A stretch of DNA of 64,000 nt from Solwaraspora sp. WMMA2056 (GTDB taxonomy: Bacteria; Actinomycetota; Actinomycetes; Mycobacteriales; Micromonosporaceae), in NCBI RefSeq assembly GCF_030345095.1, contig NZ_CP128360.1, forward strand, positions 4,960,001 through 5,024,000. Direction: 5' to 3'. Positions 25,955 to 35,613 of the stretch are shown piece by piece. The notes below the pieces were generated by a model. The model was not told the origin of the DNA. It was given only the letters and a program-made list of their open reading frames with translations, and searched no databases. The position numbers were made by a program, and so were the translations under genes. Numbering within the stretch: position 1 is the stretch's first letter; every line of letters starts with the position of its first letter.

Positions 25955-26218
25955 TCAGAGATGTCGGTAGACGTCCTTGAGTTCCAGTCCGGTGGCCAGC
26001 ATCAGCACCTGCGCCTGGTAGAGCAGCTGGGAGATCTCCTCGGCGGCCCGGTCCGGGCTCTCGTGCTCGGCGGCCATCCACGCCTCGGCGGCCTCTTCGA
26101 CGACCTTCTTGCCGATGGCGTGCACCCCGCGCTCCAGCGCGGCGACCGTCGACGAGCCGGGGGTCCCGGCCGCCGCCTTGGCCTGCAGCTCGGCGAACAG
26201 CTCCTCGAACGTCTTCAC
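25955..26218 (-). CDS. hisE: Phosphoribosyl-ATP diphosphatase
   Basis: HisE removes pyrophosphate from phosphoribosyl-ATP in the second step of histidine synthesis. The 87-residue all-alpha MazG-like protein starts at a GTG ([12 protein letters not shown]) and has the metal-binding pattern [16 protein letters not shown] followed by [16 protein letters not shown]. The frame is open upstream to 26278, but the family start is here. It is the promoter-proximal partner of hisG. Confidence 0.97.
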   Translation of the reverse strand: MKTFEELFAELQAKAAAGTPGSSTVAALERGVHAIGKKVVEEAAEAWMAAEHESPDRAAEEISQLLYQAQVLMLATGLELKDVYRHL

Positions 26219-26321
26219 GGTGCCCGATTGTGGCAGCCCGGTGACGGGCGGGTCGGCACCGGGTCCGCACCGGTCCATCTGCTGATCACGGTACGGCGGT
26301 CGGGCGGGTCGCCAGGTGACG

Positions 26322-27422
26322 TCAGCGTACGGTGACCGCCGCGTCGACGAGGTGCCGTTCGCCTTCGCCCTCGACCATCGACTCCTCGTACGCCTCGATG
26401 GTGTAGTCGCCCGGCGGCAGGGTCAGCTCGGCGAAGCCCTCGCCCCGGCCGGGCGCGCCCGCGTCGAGGGTGACGTACCGCTGGTGGACGATCTTTTCAC
26501 CCTGGCGGACCCGCAGCTGGGCGGTGGCCTCGTGGACGCTGCCGGCGAGGTGCACGGTGAAGGTCCGCCCGACGGTGTCGCCGTGCTGCGGGTCGATCAG
26601 CCAGAGCATGGCCAGGGTGTCCAGCGCGGCCCCCTTGGTGATCTCGTCGCGGGTGTCGACGTGACCCCACAGCCGGGGCACCGGTTCGCCGTCGAGCAGC
26701 AGCCGGATCCGGGGGTCGCCGCCGACGACGCCGGCCACGGTCCAGACGAGCTGCTGTACGGCGGCGGCGGCCCCGGCGGCGTCGAGGTTGGCGACGTCGG
26801 CGCCACTGATGTTCACCCCGACGATGTCGTATTGGGTCCAGACGCTGGTCAGCTCGGCGCCGACCGGCCAGAGGGTGCGGTAGTCGGGGTCGCGCAGCCG
26901 GGCACCGGTGAGCATTTCGCCGAGCGCGGCGCGCAGTTCGCCCAGGGTGCCGGCGCCGGTGGCGGTGAACCGGTGATACTCGCGGTAGAGCCGCAGCTGG
27001 CCGTCGGCCCCGCCGACGTAGTAGACCGGCAGCGTCGCCACCGGGTCGCCGGCCTGGTCGCTGGCGGTCGGGTCGTCTCCGGGTGCGCCGACGGCCGGGG
27101 CGTCGCCGGCCGACGCGGGGCCGACCGGGCCGGTGGCACCCACCCCGGGGGTCACCGGACCGCTGCTGCTGGCGGCGGGTGGCGGGTCGGAGTGCGGCAT
27201 CGTCGGTAGGCAGCCGACCACGCCGACCAGGGTGGCGGCGGCGGTCGCGGCGGCGGTGCCGGCCAGGGCGACCGGGATGCGGCGTCGCTGCCGGGCGTCG
27301 ACCCTTTCGCGGATCGCGGTCAGGGCGTCGGGTCGTACGTCGACCCGGTCGGCTTCGGCGCGCAGCGCCCGCCGCAGCACATCACCGGTACGGGCGTCGC
27401 CAGGGGTGTCGTCGGTGTCCAT
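26322..27422 (-). CDS. GerMN/Gmad2-domain membrane protein coupled to a sigma factor
   Basis: A 366-residue single-pass membrane protein. Residues 1-48 are cytosolic ([26 protein letters not shown]), residues about 49-70 form the membrane segment ([20 protein letters not shown], followed by Cys), and the rest is outside. After a Pro/Gly-rich linker, a GerMN domain (about 135-255, [20 protein letters not shown]) and a Gmad2 Ig-like domain (about 280-366, [15 protein letters not shown]... [14 protein letters not shown]) follow; both are known from spore germination and cell-surface proteins. The start overlaps the sigma-factor stop (TGATG), so translation is coupled. The short cytosolic part may act as an anti-sigma region; that is inference. 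Confidence 0.82.
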   Translation of the reverse strand: MDTDDTPGDARTGDVLRRALRAEADRVDVRPDALTAIRERVDARQRRRIPVALAGTAAATAAATLVGVVGCLPTMPHSDPPPAASSSGPVTPGVGATGPVGPASAGDAPAVGAPGDDPTASDQAGDPVATLPVYYVGGADGQLRLYREYHRFTATGAGTLGELRAALGEMLTGARLRDPDYRTLWPVGAELTSVWTQYDIVGVNISGADVANLDAAGAAAAVQQLVWTVAGVVGGDPRIRLLLDGEPVPRLWGHVDTRDEITKGAALDTLAMLWLIDPQHGDTVGRTFTVHLAGSVHEATAQLRVRQGEKIVHQRYVTLDAGAPGRGEGFAELTLPPGDYTIEAYEESMVEGEGERHLVDAAVTVR

Positions 27423-27946
27423 CACAGGCCGTCCAGGCTGGTGCGCAGCGCGGCGATTCCGCGCGCGGTGTGGCTCTTGACCGCTCCCCTGCTGACCCCC
27501 ATCGCGTCGGCGATCTGCGCCTCGGACAGGTCGGCGTAGTAGCGCAGGACGATCGCTTCCCGCTGGCGGGGCGGCAGGGCACGCAGTGCGGTGATCACGT
27601 CGTCGTGGCGCAGCTGGTCGAGGGCGCCGGCTTCGGCGCTGGGGGCGTCCGGGCCGGGCCGGGCGGCGGCGAGGTGGGCCTGTACGACGCGTCGGTGCCG
27701 GATCGCCGACCGGCAGCGGTTGACCACGGTGACGCGCAGATAGCCGACCGCCTTGTCCGCGTCGCGCAGCCGCCACCAGCGGCTGTGCAGGGCCACGTAG
27801 GCGTCCTGCACGATCTCCTCCGCCATGCCCGGTTCCCGCAGCAGCAGGGTGGCGAGGCGCACCAGCGGACGGTAGTGCGCGGCGAACAGGGCGGTGACCG
27901 CCTCGTCCGCCGCCCACGTCGACGTCGGTGTCCGCTGCCGCAGCAT
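27422..27946 (-). CDS. SigE-family ECF RNA polymerase sigma factor
   Basis: A 174-residue group 4 sigma factor. Region 2 spans about residues 15-85 (FAAHYRPLVRLATLLL, EEIVQDAYVALHSRW), and region 4 spans about 115-170 (LPPRQREAIVLRYYADLSEAQIADAMGVSRGAVKSHTARG) with the helix-turn-helix. It directs polymerase to a small regulon, probably including its own operon. I prefer the ATG at 27946, preceded by GGGGAGG; a GTG at 27988 extends the frame by 14 residues. The overlapping downstream membrane protein is likely its regulator. The signal sensed is unknown. Confidence 0.88.
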   Translation of the reverse strand: MLRQRTPTSTWAADEAVTALFAAHYRPLVRLATLLLREPGMAEEIVQDAYVALHSRWWRLRDADKAVGYLRVTVVNRCRSAIRHRRVVQAHLAAARPGPDAPSAEAGALDQLRHDDVITALRALPPRQREAIVLRYYADLSEAQIADAMGVSRGAVKSHTARGIAALRTSLDGL

Positions 27947-28095
27947 CGTCCTCCCCGGGTGCAGGCCGGTGACCAGTTCGGGTGCCACGTCAACTACGAC
28001 GTGTCACCGGCGCATCTGGTTTACCGCGCGAGCGGCGGGAACGTGACGGGTGCGGACCGGGTTGCCTGTCGGGTGCGGACCGGGTCGTGTCGCGG

Positions 28096-28581
28096 TCAGC
28101 CGGCCGGTACGGCGTGCACCGCGCGGAGCGCGAGCGCGGCGTCGAGGACGGCGACCATCGACGCCCACCCCTTGTCCTCGGCCGAGCCGGGCAGTCCGGC
28201 CCGGTCGCGGGCCTGCGCGATGGTCTCGACGGTGAGCACTCCGTGGCCGACCGGTGTGGCTTCGTCCAGCGACACCCGGGTCAGCCCGTCGGTGACCGAC
28301 CGGCACACGTAGTCGAAGTGCGCGGTGGCACCGCGTACCACGACGCCGAGGGCGACCACCGCGTCACAGCGACGGGCCAGCGCCTGGGCGAGCACCGGTA
28401 GTTCGACCGAGCCGGCCACCCGGGCGACCTGTACCTCGGTGACGCCGCAGGCCTCGGCGGCGGCCACGGCCCGGCCGAGCATGACGTCGACCAGGTCGGC
28501 GTGCCAGCGGGCGGCGACGACGCCGACCCGTAGTCCGGCGGCGTCGACCCGGATGACACCTGGTTCGCCGAATCCCGCCAT
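28096..28581 (-). CDS. ribH: 6,7-dimethyl-8-ribityllumazine synthase
   Basis: Lumazine synthase joins the pyrimidine intermediate and 3,4-dihydroxy-2-butanone 4-phosphate, the penultimate step to riboflavin. The 161 residues have the substrate loop VARVAGSVELPVLAQAL, the phosphate-binding GVVVRGATAHFDYV with the catalytic His, and PVGHGVLTVETIAQA. The start codon overlaps the ribBA stop by one base (TAATG). It is the last gene of the rib operon. Confidence 0.97.
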   Translation of the reverse strand: MAGFGEPGVIRVDAAGLRVGVVAARWHADLVDVMLGRAVAAAEACGVTEVQVARVAGSVELPVLAQALARRCDAVVALGVVVRGATAHFDYVCRSVTDGLTRVSLDEATPVGHGVLTVETIAQARDRAGLPGSAEDKGWASMVAVLDAALALRAVHAVPAG

Positions 28582-29828
28582 TACGCCCTACCTCCGGAGA
28601 GTTCGCCGACGGGGTCGAGCCCGTCGAGCAGATGGCCCATCCGGTCGCGCTTGGTCCGCAGGTAGCGCAGGTTCTCCGGGTGGGGGTGGATGGTCAGCGG
28701 TTCCCGGCCGACGACGGTGAGCCCGTACCCGGCCAGCCCGGAGAGCTTGTCCGGGTTGTTGGTGAGCAGCCGGATCGACCGCACACCGAGGTCGTGCAGG
28801 ATCTGCGCGCCGGTGCCGTAGTCGCGGGCGTCGGCGGGCAGCCCGAGCTCCAGGTTGGCGTCGACGGTGTCACGGCCCTGGTCCTGCAGCTGGTAGGCGC
28901 GCAGTTTGTGGGCCAGCCCGATGCCGCGCCCCTCGTGGCCGCGCAGGTAGAGCACGACGCCACGGCCTTCGCTGGCGACCCGGCCCAGCGCGGCGTCCAG
29001 CTGCGGGCCGCAGTCGCAGCGCAGCGAGCCGAACACGTCACCGGTGAGGCACTCGGAGTGCACCCGGACCAGCACGTCGCGGCCGTCGTCGATGTCGCCG
29101 AGGACCAGGGCGAGGTGCTCGGCGGGGTCGTGGGCGACCCGGTAGCCGTAGGCGCGGAACACCCCGTACGCCGTCGGTAGCCGGACCTGGGCGACCCGCT
29201 CGACGTGGGTCTCGGTCCGTCGCCGGTGGGCGATCAGGTCGGCGATGGTGATCAGGGTGAGCCCGTGGTCGGCGGAGAACTTCTCCAGGTCGGGCAGGCG
29301 CATCATGGTGCCGTCGTCGTTGACCAGTTCGCAGAGCACCCCGGCGGGGTGCAGTCCGGCGAGGCGGGCCAGGTCGACGGCGGCCTCGGTGTGGCCGGGC
29401 CGGTGCAGGACTCCGCCGGGGCGGGCCCGCAGGGGCACGATGTGGCCGGGGCGGGCCAGGTCGGCCGGGCTGGTGGCCGGGTCGGCGAGCAGTCGCAGGG
29501 TGTGTGCCCGGTCGGCGGCGGAGATGCCGGTGCTGACCCCTTCGCGGGCGTCGACGGTCACTGTGTACGCGGTGCCGCGCCGGTCCTGGTTGGTGTGGTA
29601 CATCGGCGGCAGTTCGAGCCGGTCGCAGTCGGCTTCGGGCAGCGGCGCGCAGATGTAGCCGGAGGTGTGGCGCACCATGAAGGCGACGAGTTCGGCGGTG
29701 GCGTGTTCGGCGGCGAAGATCAGGTCGCCTTCGTTCTCCCGGTCGGCGTCGTCGACCACGACCACCGCCCGGCCGGCGGCCAGGTCGTCGAGGGCCTGTT
29801 CGACGGTGCCGAACTCGGCGGCCGTCAC
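28581..29828 (-). CDS. ribBA: 3,4-dihydroxy-2-butanone-4-phosphate synthase / GTP cyclohydrolase II
   Basis: A bifunctional enzyme of 415 residues supplying both precursors of riboflavin. Residues 1-205 are the butanone-phosphate synthase ([18 protein letters not shown], the motif [24 protein letters not shown]). Residues about 210-400 are GTP cyclohydrolase II, with the zinc ligands in [17 protein letters not shown] and the motif [11 protein letters not shown]. The GTG at 29828 overlaps the riboflavin synthase stop by four bases, so the long upstream extension to 30122 is rejected. Both active sites look intact. Confidence 0.97.
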   Translation of the reverse strand: MTAAEFGTVEQALDDLAAGRAVVVVDDADRENEGDLIFAAEHATAELVAFMVRHTSGYICAPLPEADCDRLELPPMYHTNQDRRGTAYTVTVDAREGVSTGISAADRAHTLRLLADPATSPADLARPGHIVPLRARPGGVLHRPGHTEAAVDLARLAGLHPAGVLCELVNDDGTMMRLPDLEKFSADHGLTLITIADLIAHRRRTETHVERVAQVRLPTAYGVFRAYGYRVAHDPAEHLALVLGDIDDGRDVLVRVHSECLTGDVFGSLRCDCGPQLDAALGRVASEGRGVVLYLRGHEGRGIGLAHKLRAYQLQDQGRDTVDANLELGLPADARDYGTGAQILHDLGVRSIRLLTNNPDKLSGLAGYGLTVVGREPLTIHPHPENLRYLRTKRDRMGHLLDGLDPVGELSGGRA

Positions 29829-30469
29829 GGGCGGACCCCGCTGGTGGGTGCCGGCTGGCGCAGTTGCTTCGCCACGTACTTCGCGATCACGTCGACCTCC
29901 AGGTTGACCAGGGACCCGACCGGTTTGCGGCCAAGTGTGGTGAGTTGCAGGGTGGTGGGGATCAGTCCGACGCTGAACCAGCCGGCGTCGTCGCCCGTCA
30001 CGGCGGGTTCGTCGTCGGACACCTCCATCACGGTCAACGAGACGCCGTCGACAGCGATCGAACCTTTTTCCACGAGGTAGCGGCCAAGGCCGGCGGGGAG
30101 GCTGAACCGCACCTGCTCCCACCGGTCGCCGGGGACGCGCTCGACGATGGTGGCGACGCCGTCGACGTGGCCCTGCACCAGGTGTCCGCCGAGACGGGTG
30201 GCGAGGGTGGCCGCGCGTTCCAGGTTGACCGGATCGCCGGGGCGCAGCCCGCCCAGCGCGCTGCGGTCGAAGGTCTCCTTCATGACGTCCACGGTGAACC
30301 GTGCGCCGTCGACCGCGACGACGGTCAGGCAGACCCCGTCGACGGCGATGGAGTCGCCGTGGCGGGCGTCGGCGGCGACCAGCGGACCGTGGATCGTGAG
30401 CACGCCGCTGTCGCCGTGCCAGTCCAGGGTGCCGGCCTCGCCACGCTCCTCGATGATGCCGGTGAACAT
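29825..30469 (-). CDS. ribE: Riboflavin synthase (alpha chain)
   Basis: This enzyme dismutates two lumazine molecules into riboflavin and the pyrimidine precursor. The 214-residue protein has the canonical N-terminus [10 protein letters not shown] and two homologous lumazine-binding barrels: [25 protein letters not shown] and, after [22 protein letters not shown]. It follows ribD by four bases. The symbol ribC is also used in some species. Confidence 0.96.
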   Translation of the reverse strand: MFTGIIEERGEAGTLDWHGDSGVLTIHGPLVAADARHGDSIAVDGVCLTVVAVDGARFTVDVMKETFDRSALGGLRPGDPVNLERAATLATRLGGHLVQGHVDGVATIVERVPGDRWEQVRFSLPAGLGRYLVEKGSIAVDGVSLTVMEVSDDEPAVTGDDAGWFSVGLIPTTLQLTTLGRKPVGSLVNLEVDVIAKYVAKQLRQPAPTSGVRP

Positions 30470-30473
30470 CGGC

Positions 30474-31538
30474 TCAGCCTTCCTTCTTCTGCCGGGGTTC
30501 GGCGGTGATCCGCAGGTCGGGGCCGACCTGGGTGACGTCGACGATGGTCAGGTCGAGGGCGTCGCCGATGGTGTACGCACCGGCGTCGCCGAGCGCGGCG
30601 GGGCCCGCGCCGAGGAGTCTGGGCGCGAGGTAGCCGACGACCCGGTCGACCAGGCCGTCGCGCAGGAACGCCCCGGCCAGCGTCGGTCCGCCTTCGAGCA
30701 GCGCGCCACGCACCCCCCGGTCGTAGAGGCCGGTCAGCAGGGCGCTGAGGTCGACCCGCCCCCGGTGGTCGGTACCGACTCCGGCGGCGGTGGCGATCCA
30801 GGTGTCGGCGGCGCCGTCGCGGACCCGGGCGTCGGCCGGGGTACGTCCGTGACTGTCGACGACGACCCGTAGCGGCTGGCGGATGGCGAGGGTGCCGTCG
30901 CGCGGGTGGCGCACGGTGAGCCGGGGGTCGTCGGCGAGCACGGTGCCGACCCCGGCGATGATCGCGTCGGTGGTGCCGCGCAGCGCGTGGACGTCGGCGC
31001 GGGCCACCTCCGAGGTGATCCACATGCTGGTGCCGTCGGCGGCGGCGGAGCGACCGTCGAGGGTGGCGGCGTACTTCCAGATCAGGTAGGGCCGGCGGCG
31101 GCGTACCGCGGTGAGCCAGGCGATGTTGGCGGCCTCGGCGCGGTCGGCGTGCAGGCCGACGGCGACGTCGATGCCGGCCGCGCGCAGCGTCTCGGTGCCG
31201 CCGGCGGCGATCGGGTTGGGGTCGGGTACGGCGAGCACGACCCGGGCCACACCGGCGTCGACCAGGGCGGTGGAGCAGGGTCCGGTCCGGCCGACGTGGT
31301 TGCACGGTTCGAGGGTGACCACGGCGGTGCCGCCCCGGGCCCGTTCGCCGGCCTGGGCCAGGGCGACGATCTCGGCGTGCGGGCCGCCGGCGTAGGCGTG
31401 GAAGCCTTCGCCGACGACGTGGCCGGCCGGGTCGAGCAGGACGCAGCCGACGATCGGGTTGGGGCTGACCGCGCCGAGGCCGCGCAGGGCGAGGGCGATC
31501 GCGTGTCGCATCGCCTCGTCTTCGGTGAGGGTCGCCAT
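30474..31538 (-). CDS. ribD: Bifunctional pyrimidine deaminase/reductase
   Basis: RibD performs the second and third steps of riboflavin synthesis. Residues 1-145 are the zinc deaminase (PNPIVGCVLL, HAEIVALAQAGERA with the catalytic Glu, and LEPCNHVGRTGPC with the zinc Cys residues). Residues about 150-354 form the DHFR-like NADPH reductase (YLIWKYAATLDGRSAA, MWITSEVARADVH, VDSHGRTP, LLEGGPTLAGAFL). The ATG at 31538 is the family start; the longer frame to 31895 runs through the FMN riboswitch and is not real. It is the first gene of the operon. Confidence 0.97.
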   Translation of the reverse strand: MATLTEDEAMRHAIALALRGLGAVSPNPIVGCVLLDPAGHVVGEGFHAYAGGPHAEIVALAQAGERARGGTAVVTLEPCNHVGRTGPCSTALVDAGVARVVLAVPDPNPIAAGGTETLRAAGIDVAVGLHADRAEAANIAWLTAVRRRRPYLIWKYAATLDGRSAAADGTSMWITSEVARADVHALRGTTDAIIAGVGTVLADDPRLTVRHPRDGTLAIRQPLRVVVDSHGRTPADARVRDGAADTWIATAAGVGTDHRGRVDLSALLTGLYDRGVRGALLEGGPTLAGAFLRDGLVDRVVGYLAPRLLGAGPAALGDAGAYTIGDALDLTIVDVTQVGPDLRITAEPRQKKEG

Positions 31539-31745
31539 CGCCGTCGTCGTCTCCTCGCCAGCCGGGCCGGGTACGCGCGACGGGTGGCGGGAGGTGCCGG
31601 GCCCCGGGGCGGGGTGCCGGCGACAGCGATGCGGCGGCGGGTGCGACCCCGGGGTCGTCACCGGCCCACGTGGGACCGGCACCGGGGTGCCGCACGGGCA
31701 TGGCGGTGCCGTTTCGGGCACGCCACACCTGGGCGTCCGTATCCG

Positions 31746-31931
31746 CGCGCTGTCTCCCATCCGGACTGTCTGGGCCGGTCCGTGCCGTGGTGGCACGATC
31801 TGGCCCAACCGTCGGCCCTGGATTTTCACCAGGTCCACCGGGCGTCGTGTCGACGACCGGGTCGCGGGCTGACCACGACTGGTGCCGTGGATCACCGCCG
31901 GTTCGGAATTTCACCGAGTCCCGCCAGCGCG
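31746..31931 (-). promoter_or_regulatory. FMN riboswitch (RFN element) of the rib operon
   Basis: Read on the minus strand, the conserved RFN blocks occur in order: GACTCGGTGAAATTCC, ACCGGCGGTGAT, CAGCCCGCGACC, CTGGTGAAAATCCAGG, GCCGACGGTT and CAGTCCGGATGGGAGA. The outer stem P1 is formed by CGCGCTG at the 5' end and CAGCGCG at the 3' end. The element ends about 210 bases before ribD. By analogy FMN binding lowers expression, either by termination or by blocking initiation. Confidence 0.95.
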
Positions 31932-32048
31932 TGGTGGGTGCTGATTCCGAGTCTTACACGGATCCCGGTGGCCTCGGCCAGGGACGCGGCGGACATCACA
32001 ACTGTCGGATAGCTGACAGAGTCCGGCGGTGGGGAGGGGATTCCCAGC

Positions 32049-33011
32049 TCAGCTGGGGGACAACCGCCGGTCGACCGCGATGTACGACCCGGGCTGACTC
32101 TTGGCCACCGACTTCATCTCGTTGGCCACGGTGATGATCTCGCGGGGTTCACTGAACCGACGGGGACCGGCCGACACCGCGACCCCCACCGAGAGGGTGA
32201 CCAACGCCGCCTTCTGCAGATTGCCGCGCCGGTCCTTGACCTCGACGTAGCCGCGTGCGGCGTCGCCCGGATCGTAGAGCTCGTCGGCGGCCTTCTCGAA
32301 GTCGAGGATCGCCTTCTCGATGATCGGCCGCACCTGCTCCGGCGCGCAGACCACCACGAAGTCGTCGCCGCCGATGTGGCCGAGGAAGGCCGGCGGCAGC
32401 CCCACCGACACCACCGCCCGGTGCATGCACCGGGCCAGGGTGGAGATGAACTCGTCGCCGCGGCCGAACCCGTACACGTCGTTGACGCTCTTGAACCGGT
32501 CGATGTCGACGTACCCGACGGCGTAGTCGGCGCCGCTGCGGACCCGGTCGGTGATCTCCCGGCTGACCCGGGTGTTGCCCGGCAGGCCGGTCAGCGGCGA
32601 CACCTCGCGGTACTCGCGGTTACGCCGCAACGTGGAGGTCACCCGGGCGATGAGCTCCGAGGTGTCGAAGGGTTTGACCAGGTAGTCGTCGGCGCCGGCG
32701 GTCAGCCCGTTGACCTTGTCGGCGGTCATCCCCTTCGCGGTGAGCATGATGATCGGCAGCGCGGCGGTCATCGGGTCCGCGCGCAGCTTGCGGGTCAGCT
32801 CCAGACCGGTGATGCGGGGCATCATCAGGTCGACCACCGCCAGGTCGGGGCGGTGCCGTTCGATGACCTCGATCGCCTCCTGACCGTCGTGGGCCAGAAT
32901 CACGTCGAACCCGTGCAACCGCAGGTTGACCTCGACGAACCGGGCGATGTCGACATCGTCGTCGACGACCAGGATCAGATCGGGCCGGGGCTCGGCCCCG
33001 TCGGGGCTCAC
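32049..33011 (-). CDS. Response regulator with receiver and GGDEF domains
   Basis: A 320-residue PleD-like protein that probably makes c-di-GMP. The receiver spans residues 11-130, with the acidic pair in VVDDDVD, phospho-acceptor Asp61 in VVDLMMP, and Lys113 in LVKPFD. The GGDEF domain spans about 137-310: [26 protein letters not shown], and the catalytic motif GGDDF (residues 214-218), a conservative change of GGDEF. The start is a GTG overlapping the rpe stop by four bases. No cognate histidine kinase is adjacent. Activity depends on whether GGDDF is tolerated; I would expect it to be. Confidence 0.9.
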   Translation of the reverse strand: MSPDGAEPRPDLILVVDDDVDIARFVEVNLRLHGFDVILAHDGQEAIEVIERHRPDLAVVDLMMPRITGLELTRKLRADPMTAALPIIMLTAKGMTADKVNGLTAGADDYLVKPFDTSELIARVTSTLRRNREYREVSPLTGLPGNTRVSREITDRVRSGADYAVGYVDIDRFKSVNDVYGFGRGDEFISTLARCMHRAVVSVGLPPAFLGHIGGDDFVVVCAPEQVRPIIEKAILDFEKAADELYDPGDAARGYVEVKDRRGNLQKAALVTLSVGVAVSAGPRRFSEPREIITVANEMKSVAKSQPGSYIAVDRRLSPS

Positions 33012-33688
33012 CACCGTGGCGCGGTCCGCTCGGCGGCCCGGCGGAGTCTGCGTACCGCTTCGGCGGGGTCGGCCGCGCCGTAGACGGCGGTGCCGGCGAC
33101 GAAGGCGTCGGCACCGGCGGCGGCGGCCTGCTCGATGGTGTCGGCGGCGATCCCGCCGTCGACCTCGATCCGCAGCTCCAGGTGGCCGCTGGCCACGTGC
33201 CGACGGGCGGTGCGGACCTTGTCGAGCATCTCGGGGATGAACCGCTGCCCGCCGAACCCGGCCTTGATCGTCATGATCAGCAAAGTGTCGAAGCTGGGCA
33301 GCAGGTCGAGATAGTCGTCGACCGGGGTGTCCCGGTCGATCGCCAACCCGGCCTTGGCCCCGGCCGACCGCAGCTCCTTGGCCAGCGCGACCGGGTCGTC
33401 GCACGCCTCGGCGTGGAACGTCACGTTGTACGCCCCGGCGTCGGCGTAGCCCGGTGCCCAGCGACGCGGGTCGGTGATCATCAGGTGCACGTCAAACGGC
33501 AACGTGGTGGCCGGCAGCAGACTCTGCACGACCGGCAGGCCGATCGTGAGGTTCGGCACGAAGTGGTTGTCCATCACGTCGACGTGCAGCCAGTCGGCCG
33601 CCCCCTCGACCGCGTGCGCCTCGTCGGCCAGGCGGGAGAAGTCTGCGGCCAGGATGCTGGGTGCGATGATCGGCGCTGGTGCGGTCAC
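33008..33688 (-). CDS. rpe: Ribulose-phosphate 3-epimerase
   Basis: Rpe interconverts ribulose 5-phosphate and xylulose 5-phosphate in the pentose phosphate pathway; ribulose 5-phosphate is also the precursor used by RibBA nearby. The TIM-barrel protein of 226 residues shows [11 protein letters not shown], the metal site in [33 protein letters not shown] and [10 protein letters not shown] with the catalytic Asp. It starts at a GTG. It overlaps the GGDEF protein gene. Confidence 0.97.
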   Translation of the reverse strand: MTAPAPIIAPSILAADFSRLADEAHAVEGAADWLHVDVMDNHFVPNLTIGLPVVQSLLPATTLPFDVHLMITDPRRWAPGYADAGAYNVTFHAEACDDPVALAKELRSAGAKAGLAIDRDTPVDDYLDLLPSFDTLLIMTIKAGFGGQRFIPEMLDKVRTARRHVASGHLELRIEVDGGIAADTIEQAAAAGADAFVAGTAVYGAADPAEAVRRLRRAAERTAPRW

Positions 33689-33981
33689 CGCGCCAGTCTA
33701 CGAACGTGAGCAAGCGTTCCACATCCGCCACCGCGGATCGGCTCCGATTGTCCGCATATCGGGACAACTCAGGCATCGGGTCGTCGTGTCAGGCCGGACC
33801 CGCGCGGGTCGACGGACAGCCCTCCACCCGCAGTCGCCGCCGTTGCCGCAGTGAATCCCTCCTTCCCGAAGATTGACCACGATCAAGACATATCACAACA
33901 AATCCAAGAAATTTCCCAGAAGAATCGTCAACCATCGATCTATTGGGCCGCAAGAGGCGGCCCGGGATCGAGGAGCAAGCC
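33689..33981. promoter_or_regulatory. AT-rich intergenic region with a leader hairpin
   Basis: This divergent stretch between rpe and the adenylation gene has an AT-rich core (about 33868-33945, for example CAAGACATATCACAACAAAT), unusual here and typical of promoters bound by Lsr2-type silencers. GGGCCGC (33945-33951) and GCGGCCC (33957-33963) form a perfect seven-bp stem with a five-base loop just ahead of the ribosome site GAGGAG. No confident -35/-10 pair was found. Confidence 0.45.
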
Positions 33982-35613
33982 ATGCTGTCGCACCGCACCG
34001 GCATGATCGACGACGCACCGCCGCGCACCAGCGGCCCGACCGTGCCGACCATCCGCCCGCTGTCGACCGATGGTTGGCAGGGGCCGCTGCTGCACCACCT
34101 GCCACCCCGGGACCGCCAGTTGTTCCGCCAGTTCGGGCAGGGCCCGACGGTCGCCGCGGCGCCGCCGGGGATTCATCTCGCGGTGCGACGCTGGGCGGCC
34201 ACCACACCGGACGCGATCGCGGCCGAACACCTCGGCACCACCATCAGCTACCGCGAACTGGACCGCCAGGCCGACCGGCTCGCCCACCGGCTGATCGCCC
34301 TGGGTGTGCGCACCACGGACGCGGTCGGCGTCTTCGCCAGCAGGTCGATCCCGATGCTGGTGGCCATCCTGGCCAGTCTGAAGGCCGGCGCGGCATACGT
34401 GCCGCAGGACGTGCGGATCACACCCGTCGGACAGCTGCGGCAGATCGCGTCGACCGCCCGGTGCCGGGTCGTCCTCACCACCGCCGACGCGATGCACCGG
34501 ACACCGCACCTGCCGGCGGTGCCCCGGATCGCGGTCGACGAGCTGATGGCCCAGCCGGTGCCACCGGTGCCCCCGGCGCGACCGTCCCGGCCGGTGCGGG
34601 CCGACGACGGCTGCTACATCCTGTTCACCTCCGGCACCACCGGACGGCCCAACGGGGTCACCGTGACGCACGGCAACGTGGCCAACATCGTGCTGACCTC
34701 CCCCGGGGACCTGGGCATCCAGCCGGGATGGCGGGTGGCGCAGCTGCTCAACGTGGCGTTCGACATGGCGGCCTGGGAGATCCTCGGCTGCCTCAGCCAC
34801 GGTGCGACGCTGCTGATCCGCGACCGCGACCTCACCGCCACCGCCGCCCGCTGTGACGTCGTCATCGCCACCCCCACCGTGCTGGGCCGCATCGACCTGG
34901 CCCGGTGCGACCAGGTCAAGGTGGTGGCGGTCGCCGGCGAGCCATGTCCGCGGCCGCTGGCCGACCGGTGGTCCGCCGGCCGGACCTTCTACAACTGCTG
35001 CGGGCCCACCGAGACGACCATCGTCAACACGATGCACCGGCACCACCCGGCGGCCGACCGGCTCACCATCGGCCGGCCCACCCCTAACAACACCGTCTAC
35101 GTGCTCGACGCCGACGGCCGGCCGTGCCGCATCGGCGAGGTCGGCGAGATGTGGGCCGGCGGTGACTGCGTCTCGGCCGGGTACCTGGACGACCCGGAGC
35201 TCACCGCGCAGCGGTACGCACCCGACCCGTTCCTCGGCGGCGGCCGGCTGATGTTCCGTACCCGTGATCTCGGCCGCTGGACCGCCGACGGCGAACTGGA
35301 GCACCTGGGCCGCACCGACGACCAGGTGAAGGTCCGCGGCTTCCGGGTCGAGCTGGACTCGGTCTCCGCCGTGCTGGAGACCGTGCCGGGTTGCCGGCAC
35401 GCGGTCACCCTCAAGCTCTCCGACCGTGAACTGGTCTCCTTCGTGACCCCCGCCGAGGTGGATCCCGTGCGGTGCCGCGACGCGGTCGCCGCCGCACTGC
35501 CCTACTACTGCGTGCCGGCGGCCGTGCACCCGCTGCCCGAGTTGCCGATCACCGGACGGGGCAAGGTGGACCGGGCCGCTCTGCACCGGCTGGCCACCGG
35601 GGCACAGCGGTGA
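33982..35613 (+). CDS. Stand-alone NRPS-type adenylation enzyme
   Basis: An AMP-forming acyl or aminoacyl adenylation enzyme of 543 residues. Core motifs are ISYRELDRQADRLA (A1 region), LKAGAAYVPQD (A2), LFTSGTTGRPNGVTVTHG (A3), NCCGPTETTI (A5), MFRTRDLGRW (A7), GRTDDQVKVRGFRVEL (A8) and LPITGRGKVDRAAL (A10, with the catalytic Lys). No carrier or condensation domain is attached. The ATG at 33982 has GAGGAG upstream. The next gene begins inside its stop (GTGA). The specificity pocket is not decodable with certainty here. It probably activates a substrate that is passed to another protein or to CoA. Confidence 0.87.
   Translation: MLSHRTGMIDDAPPRTSGPTVPTIRPLSTDGWQGPLLHHLPPRDRQLFRQFGQGPTVAAAPPGIHLAVRRWAATTPDAIAAEHLGTTISYRELDRQADRLAHRLIALGVRTTDAVGVFASRSIPMLVAILASLKAGAAYVPQDVRITPVGQLRQIASTARCRVVLTTADAMHRTPHLPAVPRIAVDELMAQPVPPVPPARPSRPVRADDGCYILFTSGTTGRPNGVTVTHGNVANIVLTSPGDLGIQPGWRVAQLLNVAFDMAAWEILGCLSHGATLLIRDRDLTATAARCDVVIATPTVLGRIDLARCDQVKVVAVAGEPCPRPLADRWSAGRTFYNCCGPTETTIVNTMHRHHPAADRLTIGRPTPNNTVYVLDADGRPCRIGEVGEMWAGGDCVSAGYLDDPELTAQRYAPDPFLGGGRLMFRTRDLGRWTADGELEHLGRTDDQVKVRGFRVELDSVSAVLETVPGCRHAVTLKLSDRELVSFVTPAEVDPVRCRDAVAAALPYYCVPAAVHPLPELPITGRGKVDRAALHRLATGAQR

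Noticed and set aside
30474-31895. An N-terminally extended RibD starting at 31895.
   Set aside because: The extension lies in the FMN riboswitch and has no homology to RibD.
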